From an uncultured Anaerococcus sp. (lineage in GTDB: Bacteria; Bacillota; Clostridia; Tissierellales; Peptoniphilaceae), in the NCBI GenBank assembly GCA_943913325.1, contig CALTXP010000001.1, forward strand, positions 1-51,505: DNA of 51,505 nt, read 5' to 3'. Both the position numbers and the translations under genes were made by a program. Every line of letters begins with the position of its first letter. Positions within the stretch are counted from its first letter, which is position 1. Below the pieces are notes generated by a model. It was not told the DNA's origin. It worked only from the letters and a program-made list of their open reading frames with translations, and did no database searches. Of this stretch, positions 8,943-16,885 are shown piece by piece.

Positions 8943-9149
8943 ATGAAAGCAAAAGAAATCAGAAATTTATCAGACCATGATTTAGATAAAAAATTATATG
9001 ATTTACAAAGTGAGCTTTTTAATCTTCGTTTCAGACTTGCAACTGGACAATTAGAAAATCCATCAGCAATTGGAAGTGTCAAAAAAGACATCGCTAGAGT
9101 TAAAACAATACAAACTGAAAGAAAGCTTAATATAAATAGGGAGGCTTAA
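8943..9149 (+). CDS. rpmC: 50S ribosomal protein L29
   Basis: A 68-residue two-helix protein with the typical MKAKEIRNLS start and ELFNLRFRLATGQLENP centre. It sits beside L23 at the tunnel exit. The ATG follows the rplP stop by two bases, and the GGAGGAAT ribosome site lies within the end of rplP, so the pair is translationally coupled. Confidence 0.96.
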   Translation: MKAKEIRNLSDHDLDKKLYDLQSELFNLRFRLATGQLENPSAIGSVKKDIARVKTIQTERKLNINREA

Positions 9150-9154
9150 ATTTC

Positions 9155-9415
9155 ATGGAAAGAAACAGTAGAAGAGTAGCACGTGGTGTTGTAGTATCTG
9201 ATGCGATGGATAAAACTATTACAGTTTTAGTAGAAGATAAAATTTCACACCCAGTGTATAAGAAAAGAATCAATAGAAGTAAAAAGTATAAAGCTCATGA
9301 TGAAAATAATGAAGCTAAAGTAGGCGATACAGTAGTAATTATGGAAACCCGCCCTCTATCAAAGACAAAAAGATGGAGACTAGTAAGAGTTGCCCAAACT
9401 GCTGAAATTGTTTAA
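9155..9415 (+). CDS. rpsQ: 30S ribosomal protein S17
   Basis: An 86-residue OB-fold protein, an early binder of 16S rRNA. Conserved blocks are GVVVSDAMDKTITVLVE, HPVYKKRI and ETRPLSKTKRWRLV. The start at 9155 follows GGGAGG, which overlaps the end of rpmC. Normal length. Confidence 0.97.
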   Translation: MERNSRRVARGVVVSDAMDKTITVLVEDKISHPVYKKRINRSKKYKAHDENNEAKVGDTVVIMETRPLSKTKRWRLVRVAQTAEIV

Positions 9416-9433
9416 TGGTTTAAGGAGATTATA

Positions 9434-9802
9434 ATGATACAACAAGAAACTCGTATGAGAGTTGCAGATAACTCCGGAGCACGTGAATTACAAGTAATCA
9501 AAGTTCTAGGCGGAACTGGTATAAGATATGCAAATATAGGTGATGTTGTAACTTGTTCAGTTAAAAGTGCAACACCCGGCGGAGCGGTAAAAAAAGGTGA
9601 TGTTGTAAAAGCAGTCATTGTTAGAAGCAAAAGAGGCTTAAGAAGAGCCGATGGTTCAAAAATTGCTTTTGATGAAAATGCCGCAGTAATCATTAAAGAT
9701 GACAAATCACCAGTTGGTACACGTATATTTGGACCAGTTACTAGAGAATTAAGAAGGGAAGGATTCATGAGAATTATATCCCTTGCTCCAGAAGTATTAT
9801 AG
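9434..9802 (+). CDS. rplN: 50S ribosomal protein L14
   Basis: A 122-residue L14, identified by MIQQETRMRVADNSGARELQ and the VIVRSKRGLRRADGS loop. It binds at the subunit interface near L19 and is the docking site of the silencing factor RsfS. Preceded by AAGGAGA. An opposite-strand frame at 9412-9768 is a shadow. Confidence 0.97.
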   Translation: MIQQETRMRVADNSGARELQVIKVLGGTGIRYANIGDVVTCSVKSATPGGAVKKGDVVKAVIVRSKRGLRRADGSKIAFDENAAVIIKDDKSPVGTRIFGPVTRELRREGFMRIISLAPEVL

Positions 9803-9811
9803 GAGGATTCA

Positions 9812-10120
9812 ATGCACGTAAAAAAAGGTGATAAAGTTCAAATTATGTCTGGCCAATATAAGGGTCATGTTGGTGAAGTTTTAAAAGCTTTCCCAAAAGA
9901 AAATAAAGTTATTGTAGAAGGTGCTAATATTCAAATTAAACACCAAAGAGCTATGCAAATGGGTGGCGAATCTGGAAGACTTGAACAAGAAGGTCCAATT
10001 GATGCTTCAAAAGTACTTCTATACTCAGAAGAACTCGGCAAAGGTGTTAGAACTAGCAAAGTATTTGAAGATGGCAGAAAAATCAGAGTAAGCCATAAGA
10101 CAAATGAGAAGTTCGACTAG
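9812..10120 (+). CDS. rplX: 50S ribosomal protein L24
   Basis: A 102-residue L24 with the N-terminal KOW motif (VKKGDKVQIMSGQYKGHVGEV, residues 3-23), an assembly initiator protein of the 50S subunit. AGGAGG lies seven bases upstream. Length and placement between rplN and rplE are standard. Confidence 0.97.
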   Translation: MHVKKGDKVQIMSGQYKGHVGEVLKAFPKENKVIVEGANIQIKHQRAMQMGGESGRLEQEGPIDASKVLLYSEELGKGVRTSKVFEDGRKIRVSHKTNEKFD

Positions 10121-10134
10121 TCTAAGGAGATATT

Positions 10135-10677
10135 ATGGCAAGCAGATTAAAAGAAAAATATGAAAATGAAGTAGTAAAAGCTCTTATTGAACAATTTAAC
10201 TACGAGAATGTAATGCAAGTACCAAAATTAGAGAAAATAGTTATAAATGTTGGTCTTGGTGAAGCAAAAGATAACGAAAAATTATTAACTTCAGCAAAAA
10301 ATGAACTTGCATTAATTACAGGTCAACAACCTATAGAAGCTCGTGCTAAAAAATCAGTAGCTAACTTCAAATTAAGAGAAGGTCAAGCAATCGGAGCTAA
10401 AGTAACACTAAGACGTGAAAAAATGTATGACTTCTTAGATAAGTTAATCAGTATTTCGCTACCACGTGTAAGAGACTTTAGAGGTATTAATCCAAATTCA
10501 TTCGATGGTCGTGGAAACTATTCATTAGGGGTTAAAGAACAATTAATATTTCCAGAAATTGAATATGATGATGTAGATTTCTTACATGGTATGGATATTA
10601 CAATTGTTACAACAGCTAATACAGATGAAGAAGCTAAAGCATTCTTAGAACTAATGGGAATGCCATTTAAAAAATAA
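10135..10677 (+). CDS. rplE: 50S ribosomal protein L5
   Basis: A 180-residue L5. Conserved stretches include PKLEKIVINVGLGEA, GQQPIEARAKKSVANFKLREG, and LPRVRDFRGINPNSFDGRGNYSLGVKEQ-like sequence near 115-145. L5 anchors 5S rRNA in the central protuberance together with L18. AAGGAG precedes the start at 10135. Confidence 0.97.
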   Translation: MASRLKEKYENEVVKALIEQFNYENVMQVPKLEKIVINVGLGEAKDNEKLLTSAKNELALITGQQPIEARAKKSVANFKLREGQAIGAKVTLRREKMYDFLDKLISISLPRVRDFRGINPNSFDGRGNYSLGVKEQLIFPEIEYDDVDFLHGMDITIVTTANTDEEAKAFLELMGMPFKK

Positions 10678-10688
10678 AGGAGCGCTTA

Positions 10689-10874
10689 ATGGCTAAAAAA
10701 TCAATGATAGCTAAACAAAAGAAAGCACATAAATATTCAACACAAGAGTATAATAGATGCAAAATTTGTGGTAGACCACATGGCTACCTTAGAAAATATG
10801 GAATATGCCGTGTTTGCTTTAGAGAATTAGCAAATAAGGGAGAAATTCCTGGAGTAAGAAAATCTAGCTGGTAA
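10689..10874 (+). CDS. rpsZ: 30S ribosomal protein S14, zinc-binding type
   Basis: A 61-residue short S14 with CKIC (Cys 24 and 27) and CRVC (Cys 40 and 43), a complete zinc ribbon. This is the type Z form, not the longer zinc-free paralogue (RpsN2) used by some Firmicutes under zinc starvation. It sits in the 30S head. Spacing to rplE and rpsH is normal for the spc operon. Confidence 0.97.
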   Translation: MAKKSMIAKQKKAHKYSTQEYNRCKICGRPHGYLRKYGICRVCFRELANKGEIPGVRKSSW

Positions 10875-10892
10875 TTAGGGAGGATAAATATT

Positions 10893-11288
10893 ATGATGAC
10901 AGATCCAATTGCGGATATGCTAACAAGAATTAGAAATGCAGTCAAAGCTAATCATAAAGAAGTTAGCTTACCATCTTCTAATGAAAAAAAGGCTATTGCA
11001 CAAATTCTTCTTGATGAAGGCTTCATTAACGGATTTAACGTAGAGGAAGACAACAAACAAGGAATTCTTACAATAGATTTAAAATATGCTGAAAACGGTG
11101 AAAAAGTAATCTCAGGCCTTAGAAGAATCAGTAAACCAGGTCTTCGTGTTTATGTAAAAGCAAACGAAGTACCAAAGGTACTAAATGGTCTTGGGATAGC
11201 AATTATTTCAACATCAAAAGGACTTTTAACTGACCAAGCTGCAAGAAGTCAAAATGTAGGTGGCGAAGTTATTTGTTACGTATGGTAA
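10893..11288 (+). CDS. rpsH: 30S ribosomal protein S8
   Basis: A 131-residue S8 with MTDPIADMLTRIRNA at the start and GLGIAIISTSKG and GGEVICYVW at the end, the conserved RNA-binding C-terminal domain. Two adjacent ATG codons (10893 and 10896) are possible starts; the second gives the more usual N-terminus MTDP. In enterobacteria S8 represses the spc operon by binding mRNA near L5; whether that happens here is not visible. Confidence 0.96.
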   Translation: MMTDPIADMLTRIRNAVKANHKEVSLPSSNEKKAIAQILLDEGFINGFNVEEDNKQGILTIDLKYAENGEKVISGLRRISKPGLRVYVKANEVPKVLNGLGIAIISTSKGLLTDQAARSQNVGGEVICYVW

Positions 11289-11298
11289 GGAGAAATAT

Positions 11299-11838
11299 AT
11301 GTCAAGAATAGGTAAACAACCAATTGAAATCCCAAATGGAGTTTCAGTTGTAATTGACGGACAAAATATTAGAGTAGAAGGTCCAAAGGGCAATCTATCT
11401 CAAAGTTTTCCAACAACAATTGAAATAGTAGAAGAAGATAATGAACTTCTAATTAAAATTCCAGAAGAATATACAAAACAACAAAATATAGACCATGGTT
11501 TATTTAGATCACTTATTGCTAACATGATAAAAGGTGTTACAGAAGGATTTAGTAAGACACTAGAAATTGAAGGTACAGGTTATAGAGCTCAAAAACAAGG
11601 TGATAATCTAGTAATGAACTTAGGATTCTCTCACCAAGTTACAATGCCAGATCCAGAAGGAATCAAAACTGAAGTACCAAATGATAGAACTATTGTTGTT
11701 AATGGAATTGATAAACAATTAGTAGGCTTACACGCAGCTAATATCAGAAAATGGAGAAAACCAGAACCTTATAAAGGTAAGGGTATAAGATATCAAGACG
11801 AATATGTAAGACGCAAAGTTGGTAAGACAGGTAAGTAG
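11299..11838 (+). CDS. rplF: 50S ribosomal protein L6
   Basis: A 179-residue L6 starting MSRIGKQPIEIPNGVSV after TAAGGAGA. The frame is open back to 11260 inside rpsH, but that extension is not family sequence. The C-terminal PEPYKGKGIRYQDEYVRRKVGKTGK block is the conserved 23S-binding end near the sarcin-ricin loop. Confidence 0.97.
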   Translation: MSRIGKQPIEIPNGVSVVIDGQNIRVEGPKGNLSQSFPTTIEIVEEDNELLIKIPEEYTKQQNIDHGLFRSLIANMIKGVTEGFSKTLEIEGTGYRAQKQGDNLVMNLGFSHQVTMPDPEGIKTEVPNDRTIVVNGIDKQLVGLHAANIRKWRKPEPYKGKGIRYQDEYVRRKVGKTGK

Positions 11839-11847
11839 GAGAGATAA

Positions 11848-12213
11848 ATGGCTAAAGATAATAAAAAACAAAGACTTCAAACTCGTAAAAAAAGAGTTAG
11901 AGCAAAAATCAGCGGTACTCCTGAAAGACCAAGACTTTCCGTATACAAATCAAATGCTAATATCTATGCACAAATAATTGATGATGTAAACGGTGTAACA
12001 TTAGCAAGTGCAAATACTTTACAAGAAGATGTAGCTAATGGTTTAGAATCTAAATCAAACATTGAAGCTGCAAGTAAAGTAGGTGAAGCTATAGCTAAAA
12101 GAGCAGCCGAAGCTGGCATAAGCGAAGTTGCTTTTGATAGAAATGGTAATATTTACCATGGTAAAGTTAAAGCTTTAGCTGAAGCAGCAAGAGAAGCTGG
12201 TCTTAAGTTTTAA
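11848..12213 (+). CDS. rplR: 50S ribosomal protein L18
   Basis: A 121-residue L18: a basic N-terminal arm (RLQTRKKRVRAKISGTPERPRLSVYKSN), then the globular part ending FDRNGNIYHGKVKALAEAAREAGLKF. It binds 5S rRNA and, with L5, attaches it to the central protuberance. The GGAGAG site is seven bases upstream. Confidence 0.97.
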   Translation: MAKDNKKQRLQTRKKRVRAKISGTPERPRLSVYKSNANIYAQIIDDVNGVTLASANTLQEDVANGLESKSNIEAASKVGEAIAKRAAEAGISEVAFDRNGNIYHGKVKALAEAAREAGLKF

Positions 12214-12226
12214 TAGGAGGTATTAG

Positions 12227-12736
12227 ATGAAATATTTATTAAGAAGTGAAGTAGAAAAGCTAAACCTCGAAGATAGAGTGGTATCAATCAATAGAGTTGC
12301 TAAAACTGTAAAAGGTGGACGTAACATGAGATTTGCAGCTCTTGTAGTAGTAGGAGATTCTAACGGTGTAGTTGGAATTGGAACAGGAAAAGCTACAGAA
12401 GTACCAGAAGCAATTAGAAAAGCAACAGAAGATGCTAAAAAACATATGATTAAGGTTCCAGTAGTAGGAACAACAATTCCTCATAGAATAGAAGGACACA
12501 AAGCAAGCGGACATGTATTATTAATGCCTGCAGCAGAAGGTACTGGAGTTATCGCAGGTGGTCCTGTACGTGCTATATGCGAACTTGCAGGTTATAAGGA
12601 TATCAGAGCTAAAAACTTAGGAAGCAATAACCCTAGAAATATTATCAATGCTTGCCTAGATGCGTTCTATAACATGAAAACTGTTGAAGATGTTGCCAAA
12701 CTTCGTGGTAAATCGGTAGAAGAATTCGATTATTAA
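12227..12736 (+). CDS. rpsE: 30S ribosomal protein S5
   Basis: A 169-residue S5. The double-stranded RNA-binding-like N-terminal domain carries VKGGRNMRFAALVVVGD (about residues 29-45), the loop where spectinomycin-resistance changes occur in other bacteria. The C-terminal domain has GSNNPRNIINA. It helps form the mRNA entry channel and affects decoding fidelity. AGGAGG precedes the ATG. Confidence 0.97.
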   Translation: MKYLLRSEVEKLNLEDRVVSINRVAKTVKGGRNMRFAALVVVGDSNGVVGIGTGKATEVPEAIRKATEDAKKHMIKVPVVGTTIPHRIEGHKASGHVLLMPAAEGTGVIAGGPVRAICELAGYKDIRAKNLGSNNPRNIINACLDAFYNMKTVEDVAKLRGKSVEEFDY

Positions 12737-12745
12737 GGAGCAAAT

Positions 12746-12928
12746 ATGAGCCAATTAGAAATCAAATTAAAAAGATCTTTTATCGGTAGAAAAGATGATC
12801 AAATTGCAACAGCAAAAGCTCTAGGTCTAAAAAAGATCGGACAAAGCGTTGTAAGAGAAGATAATCCAGCGGTTAGAGGAATGATTAATAAAATTCCTTT
12901 TATGCTTGAAGTAAAAGAAATTAACTAG
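12746..12928 (+). CDS. rpmD: 50S ribosomal protein L30
   Basis: A 60-residue L30, recognised from LKRSFIGRKDDQIATAKALGLKKIGQSV and the conserved position between rpsE and rplO. L30 is absent from some bacterial lineages, so its presence is worth recording. AAGGAG lies six bases upstream. Confidence 0.96.
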   Translation: MSQLEIKLKRSFIGRKDDQIATAKALGLKKIGQSVVREDNPAVRGMINKIPFMLEVKEIN

Positions 12929-12937
12929 GAGTGTAAG

Positions 12938-13432
12938 ATGAAATTACATGAATTACAACCTAATCAACCACTAAAGAAGAGAAAAAGAAAAGGTAGAGGT
13001 CCAGGTTCAGGAAATGGTACACGTGCTGGTCGTGGACAAGACGGACAAAATTCAAGATCTGGTGGAGGAGTAAGACCAGGTTTTGAAGGTGGTCAAATGC
13101 CTTTATATAGACGTCTTCCAAAAAGAGGCTTCCAAAATATTAATAAAAAACAATATGAAGTTATCAATGTAGAAACATTAAATATGTTTGAAGACGGAAC
13201 AGAAGTAACACCAGAATTACTATTTGAAAATAGAATATTAAATAAAAATAAAGCAAAAGATGGAGTTAAAATCTTAGGTGATGGAGAACTTACATCAAAG
13301 CTTAATGTAAAAGCTCACAAATTCACAGCAAGTGCTAAAGAAAAGATCGAAGCAGCTGGTGGATCAGTAGAAGTAATAGAAGTTAAAAAATGGGTAAAAC
13401 CATCTGAGAAAGATACTAAAGCAGGAAACTAA
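12938..13432 (+). CDS. rplO: 50S ribosomal protein L15
   Basis: A 164-residue L15, longer than the usual 145 or so because of a basic C-terminal tail (VKKWVKPSEKDTKAGN). The Gly/Arg-rich N-terminal arm (KRKGRGPGSGNGTRAGRGQDGQ-like, residues 17-38) threads into 23S rRNA, and RPGFEGGQMPLYRRLPKRGF follows. It precedes secY, with a GAAGGTGAG site between them. Confidence 0.96.
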   Translation: MKLHELQPNQPLKKRKRKGRGPGSGNGTRAGRGQDGQNSRSGGGVRPGFEGGQMPLYRRLPKRGFQNINKKQYEVINVETLNMFEDGTEVTPELLFENRILNKNKAKDGVKILGDGELTSKLNVKAHKFTASAKEKIEAAGGSVEVIEVKKWVKPSEKDTKAGN

Positions 13433-13443
13433 GAAGGTGAGCA

Positions 13444-14718
13444 ATGCTAGAAACAATTAAAAAAGCATCTAAAGAGCCTGAAATCAGAGGAAAATTTTGG
13501 TTTACCATGCTTATGCTTTTGATTTATAGATTCGGTAATAATATTCCACTACCATTTATAGATCAGAATGCCCTTAAAGATGCTTACTCATCTGTTGAAG
13601 GCACCTTAGTCGACTATTTAAATATGTTGACTGGTGGTGGTCTATCAACCCTATCAGTATTTGCCCTAGGTGTTCAGCCTTATATTACATCTTCTATCGT
13701 CATGCAATTACTTACAGTAGTTATACCAAGATTAGAAGAATTAACACGTGAAGGAGAACAAGGGCGTAAGCAAATTCAAAAATATACTCGCTATGTAACG
13801 ATAGTATTAGCAATATTCCAAGCTATAGCAGTAACAAACGGATTATATGGAGCAGCATTATCAAATGCAACAACATTCCAAAAAATAGCTATGAATGTAA
13901 TCCTTATCGGTGGAACAATGTTCGTTACATGGATGGGTGAAACTATAACAGAAAAAGGACTAGGAAATGGTACGAGCCTTCTAATCTTTATGGGTATCAT
14001 AGCATCATTTCCAAAGACACTTAAGAAATGGACTTCACAAGTTCACTATGGATTAGTAGGATATTTACCAATTATAATAATGGCAATTTTAGTAATCCTT
14101 ATTGTAATCGCAGTAGTATTAATATCTGAAGGTGAACGTAAGATTCCAATTCAATATGCTAAAAGAGTTGTAGGACGTAAGATGTATGGCGGACAATCAA
14201 CTCATATACCAGTTAAGGTAAATATGGGTGGAGTTATGCCTATAGTATTTGCATCAGCAGTGCTAGCTATACCATCAACAATCAGTCTATTCTTTGGTAA
14301 GGGTGGAAAAAGTGGTATAACAAATTTCTTCCAAAATACAACTGGAGGATTTATTCTATACCTAATTATCCAATCAGCTCTTATATTGATATTTGCTTAC
14401 TTCTACAATCAAATTCAATTTAATACTGTAGAATATGCTAAGCAATTACAACAAAATGGTGGTTTTATACCAGGAATTAGACCAGGAAAGCCTACTAGTG
14501 ATTATTTAGCGAAGGTAGCTACTAAAATTACTTTTATAGGTTCAATAGCCTTAGCGCTTCTTACAATAATTCCAGCAATTGCTTCCAAACTTTTAGGATT
14601 AACCCTATCATTTGGTGGTTCTTCAGTAATCATAGTGGTTGGAGTTATAATTGAGACTATAAAACAAATTGAAGCAATGATGACAATGAAACAATACAAA
14701 GGATTTTTAAATAGGTAA
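13444..14718 (+). CDS. secY: Preprotein translocase channel subunit SecY
   Basis: A 424-residue membrane protein with about ten transmembrane helices. The plug-region sequence LNMLTGGGLSTLSVFALGVQPYITSSIVMQLL is present, as are the cytoplasmic loop around SEGERKIPIQYAKRVVGRK and FFYNQ-like FAYFYNQIQFN. SecY forms the protein-conducting pore with SecE and SecG. Placement after rplO and before adk is the Gram-positive standard. Only three bases separate it from adk. Confidence 0.97.
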   Translation: MLETIKKASKEPEIRGKFWFTMLMLLIYRFGNNIPLPFIDQNALKDAYSSVEGTLVDYLNMLTGGGLSTLSVFALGVQPYITSSIVMQLLTVVIPRLEELTREGEQGRKQIQKYTRYVTIVLAIFQAIAVTNGLYGAALSNATTFQKIAMNVILIGGTMFVTWMGETITEKGLGNGTSLLIFMGIIASFPKTLKKWTSQVHYGLVGYLPIIIMAILVILIVIAVVLISEGERKIPIQYAKRVVGRKMYGGQSTHIPVKVNMGGVMPIVFASAVLAIPSTISLFFGKGGKSGITNFFQNTTGGFILYLIIQSALILIFAYFYNQIQFNTVEYAKQLQQNGGFIPGIRPGKPTSDYLAKVATKITFIGSIALALLTIIPAIASKLLGLTLSFGGSSVIIVVGVIIETIKQIEAMMTMKQYKGFLNR

Positions 14719-14721
14719 AGG

Positions 14722-15384
14722 ATGAATATTATATTGTTAGGGCCCCCAGGAGCAGGTAAAGGTACACTATCAAATAAAATTTTAGAAAACTTAGATGCAG
14801 TACAAATAGCCACAGGAGATTTATTTAGATATAACATCCACAATAAAACTCCTTTAGGTTTAAAAGCAAAAGAGTACATGGATCAAGGTAATCTTGTACC
14901 TGATGAATTAACTACTGACTTATTATGGGATTACTTTGATAAGCAAGAAAATACACAAAGTCCTGATAAGATTATTTTATTTGATGGTTTTCCAAGAAAT
15001 ATCAGTCAAGCCCAAGCCTTAGATAAGGGTATGAAAGATAGGGGTCAAAAAATCGATGGAGTAATCTACTTTGATGTAGATTCAGATATCTTAATTGAAA
15101 GAGTAACAGGCAGAAGAGTTTGCCCAAACTGTGGAGCAACATATCACATTAAAAACCATCCACCAAAGCTAGAAGGTATATGTGATAAATGCGGAACAGA
15201 ATTAATTCAAAGGGCAGATGATACACTAGAAACAGTAAAAAATAGAATCGATGTTTACAACGAACAAACAGCGGTACTCATTGATTATTACACAAATAAA
15301 GGTATATTAAAGAGTATTGATGGCAGCAAAACAATCGATGAAGTTTTTGAAGAGTTTAAACATAAATTAGGAGAACTAAGCTAA
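14722..15384 (+). CDS. adk: Adenylate kinase, zinc-containing lid
   Basis: A 220-residue long-type adenylate kinase (ATP + AMP to 2 ADP). The P-loop is GPPGAGKGT (residues 7-15), the AMP site includes ATGDLFR, and DGFPRN follows. The lid has four cysteines, CPNC and CDKC about 16 residues apart, which in Gram-positive homologues bind zinc. In Bacillus and many clostridia map (methionine aminopeptidase) lies between adk and infA; here it is absent and must be encoded elsewhere. Confidence 0.97.
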   Translation: MNIILLGPPGAGKGTLSNKILENLDAVQIATGDLFRYNIHNKTPLGLKAKEYMDQGNLVPDELTTDLLWDYFDKQENTQSPDKIILFDGFPRNISQAQALDKGMKDRGQKIDGVIYFDVDSDILIERVTGRRVCPNCGATYHIKNHPPKLEGICDKCGTELIQRADDTLETVKNRIDVYNEQTAVLIDYYTNKGILKSIDGSKTIDEVFEEFKHKLGELS

Positions 15385-15432
15385 TTTATGATTAGTAGAA
15401 AAAGAGAAAATATTGAATCTCTTTGAGCGAAT

Positions 15433-15486
15433 ATGTCTTATGGATATAAGACAAATAAATTAGTTTTATAAGACATGTTAGAAGCA
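15433..15486 (+). promoter_or_regulatory. Competing hairpins in the infA leader
   Basis: GTCTTAT (15435-15441) can pair with ATAAGAC at 15446-15452 or, extended to nine pairs (15433-15441), with ATAAGACAT at 15478-15486. The two pairings exclude each other. They lie upstream of the infA ribosome site (AAAGGAGG) in a 119-nt gap where most relatives have map. Function is not known. Confidence 0.4.
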
Positions 15487-15503
15487 AAAAGGAGGTTCTA
15501 TAT

Positions 15504-15722
15504 ATGTCAAAAAAAGATGCTATAGAAGTTACAGGAGTTGTTACAGAAGCTCTACCAAACGCAATATTTAAAGTAGAATTAGACAATGGACACGAAATAC
15601 AAGCCCATATCTCAGGCAAGCTTCGAATGAACAGCATAAGAATACTAGAAGGAGATAAAGTAACAGTAGAACTATCTCCATATGACTTAAGCCAAGGAAG
15701 AATTACTTGGAGAAAGAAATAG
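15504..15722 (+). CDS. infA: Translation initiation factor IF-1
   Basis: A 72-residue OB-fold protein (MSKKDAIEVTGVVTEALPNAIFKVELDNGHEI-like start, ISGKLRMNSIRILEGDKVTVELSPYDL centre, GRITWRKK end). It occupies the 30S A site during initiation. AAAGGAGGT lies nine bases upstream. The normal close partner rpmJ is displaced by the 279-nt insert that follows. Confidence 0.97.
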   Translation: MSKKDAIEVTGVVTEALPNAIFKVELDNGHEIQAHISGKLRMNSIRILEGDKVTVELSPYDLSQGRITWRKK

Positions 15723-16001
15723 TCCCGTCATAATGGGTGGAAAATGCAAAGCATTTTACATCTCTGAGATAAGCGAAGCTGCAAAGCAGCAAGCGAATCC
15801 AGAGAACTAAGCGAGAAAGCTTAGAGAGCTTTCGAGAGGATGAGATCATAATGGGTGGAAAATGCAAAGCATTTTACATTTTTAAGACGAAGTCCTAGAT
15901 TGGCTAAAAAGGTGATTATAAGTCCTAAGGCTAAGCTAGAAGCTCTGAGATAAAATTCCATTAGGACTTAAGATAAGTCAGATAAAGACAAGGAGAATAA
16001 C
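15723..16001. repeat. Repeat- and hairpin-rich insert between infA and rpmJ
   Basis: This 279-nt gap replaces the usual few tens of bases. It holds an identical 33-bp direct repeat at 15729-15761 and 15847-15879, each containing the hairpin AAAATGC-AAA-GCATTTT. Between the copies lie GCTGC-AAA-GCAGC enclosed by TCTCTG/CAGAGA arms, and GAAAGCT-TAGAG-AGCTTTC. Further on, TAAGTCCTAA (15919-15928) and TTAGGACTTA (15961-15970) form a perfect 10-bp inverted repeat. There is no T-run after any stem, so read-through into rpmJ is expected. It looks like one or two inserted palindromic elements. No open frame of note. Confidence 0.7.
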
Positions 16002-16115
16002 ATGAAAGTTAGAGCATCAGTTAAAAAAATGTGCGATAAATGCAAAATTATCAAAAGAAATGGTAAAGTTATGGTAATTTGCGAAAATCCAAAGCATAAA
16101 CAAAGACAAGGTTAG
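16002..16115 (+). CDS. rpmJ: 50S ribosomal protein L36, zinc-binding type
   Basis: A 37-codon gene read directly from the sequence: MKVRASVKKMCDKCKIIKRN at the start, ending ENPKHKQRQG. The zinc ligands Cys11, Cys14, Cys27 and His32 are all present. It starts nine bases after AAGGAG and stops ten bases before rpsM. L36 organises the 23S rRNA near the GTPase centre. Confidence 0.96.
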   Translation: MKVRASVKKMCDKCKIIKRNGKVMVICENPKHKQRQG

Positions 16116-16124
16116 GAGGGTTTA

Positions 16125-16469
16125 ATGCCAAGATTAGCTGGTATAGATTTACCTAGAGAAAAAAGAGCAGAAATAGGCCTTACTTATATCTATGGTATCG
16201 GTCGTGCAACTGCAAATGAAATATTAAAAAATACAGGAATCAACCCTGATACAAAAATGAAAGATCTTACTGAGGAAGAATTAGGTAAAATACGTGAACA
16301 ATTAAACAACTATACAATCGAAGGTGATTTACGTCGTGAAACATCTATGAATATTAGAGCACTTCGTGAAATCAATAGCTATAGAGGTCTTAGACATAAA
16401 GCGGGACTTCCAGTAAGAGGACAAAATACAAAAAATAACGCTAGAACTAGAAAAGGAAGAAAGGGTTAA
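16125..16469 (+). CDS. rpsM: 30S ribosomal protein S13
   Basis: A 114-residue S13: PRLAGIDLPREKRAEIGLTYIYGIGR at the start and GLRHKAGLPVRGQNTKNNARTRKG at the basic C-terminus that reaches the P-site tRNA. It forms intersubunit bridges from the 30S head. AGGAGG site present; a nine-base gap follows before rpsK. Confidence 0.97.
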   Translation: MPRLAGIDLPREKRAEIGLTYIYGIGRATANEILKNTGINPDTKMKDLTEEELGKIREQLNNYTIEGDLRRETSMNIRALREINSYRGLRHKAGLPVRGQNTKNNARTRKGRKG

Positions 16470-16477
16470 GGAGAACA

Positions 16478-16873
16478 ATGGCTCAAAGAGGAAAAACAAC
16501 ATCACGTAAACGTAGAGTTAAAAAAAATGTTGAACGTGGCCAAGCTCACATTAACTCAACATTTAATAATACAATGGTAACTATTACAGATATGCAAGGT
16601 AATGCTTTATCTTGGGCATCTGCTGGACAACTTGGTTTTAGAGGTAGTAGAAAATCTACACCATTTGCTGCACAAGAAGCTGCAGAAACAGCTGCTAAAA
16701 AGGCAATTGATCAAGGACTAAAAACAGTAGAAGTATATGTAAAAGGACCAGGTTCTGGACGTGAATCTGCAATTAGAAGTCTACAAGCTGCAGGACTTGA
16801 AGTTACAATGATTAAAGATGTAACACCAATTCCACATAATGGATGCAGACCACCAAAAAGAAGAAGAGTTTAA
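16478..16873 (+). CDS. rpsK: 30S ribosomal protein S11
   Basis: A 131-residue S11 with HINSTFNNTMVTITDMQGN, the VKGPGSGRESAIRSLQAAGLEV core and the PHNGCRPPKRRRV end. It lines the platform near the mRNA exit. A Lys/Arg-rich N-terminal arm (TTSRKRRVKKN) precedes the fold. Standard alpha-operon position. Confidence 0.97.
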   Translation: MAQRGKTTSRKRRVKKNVERGQAHINSTFNNTMVTITDMQGNALSWASAGQLGFRGSRKSTPFAAQEAAETAAKKAIDQGLKTVEVYVKGPGSGRESAIRSLQAAGLEVTMIKDVTPIPHNGCRPPKRRRV

Positions 16874-16885
16874 TAAGGAGAAATT

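Noticed and set aside
15729..15879. Possible CRISPR array from the exact 33-bp direct repeat
   Set aside because: Only two copies, 85 nt apart, with hairpin-rich rather than unique spacer sequence and no cas gene in the window.
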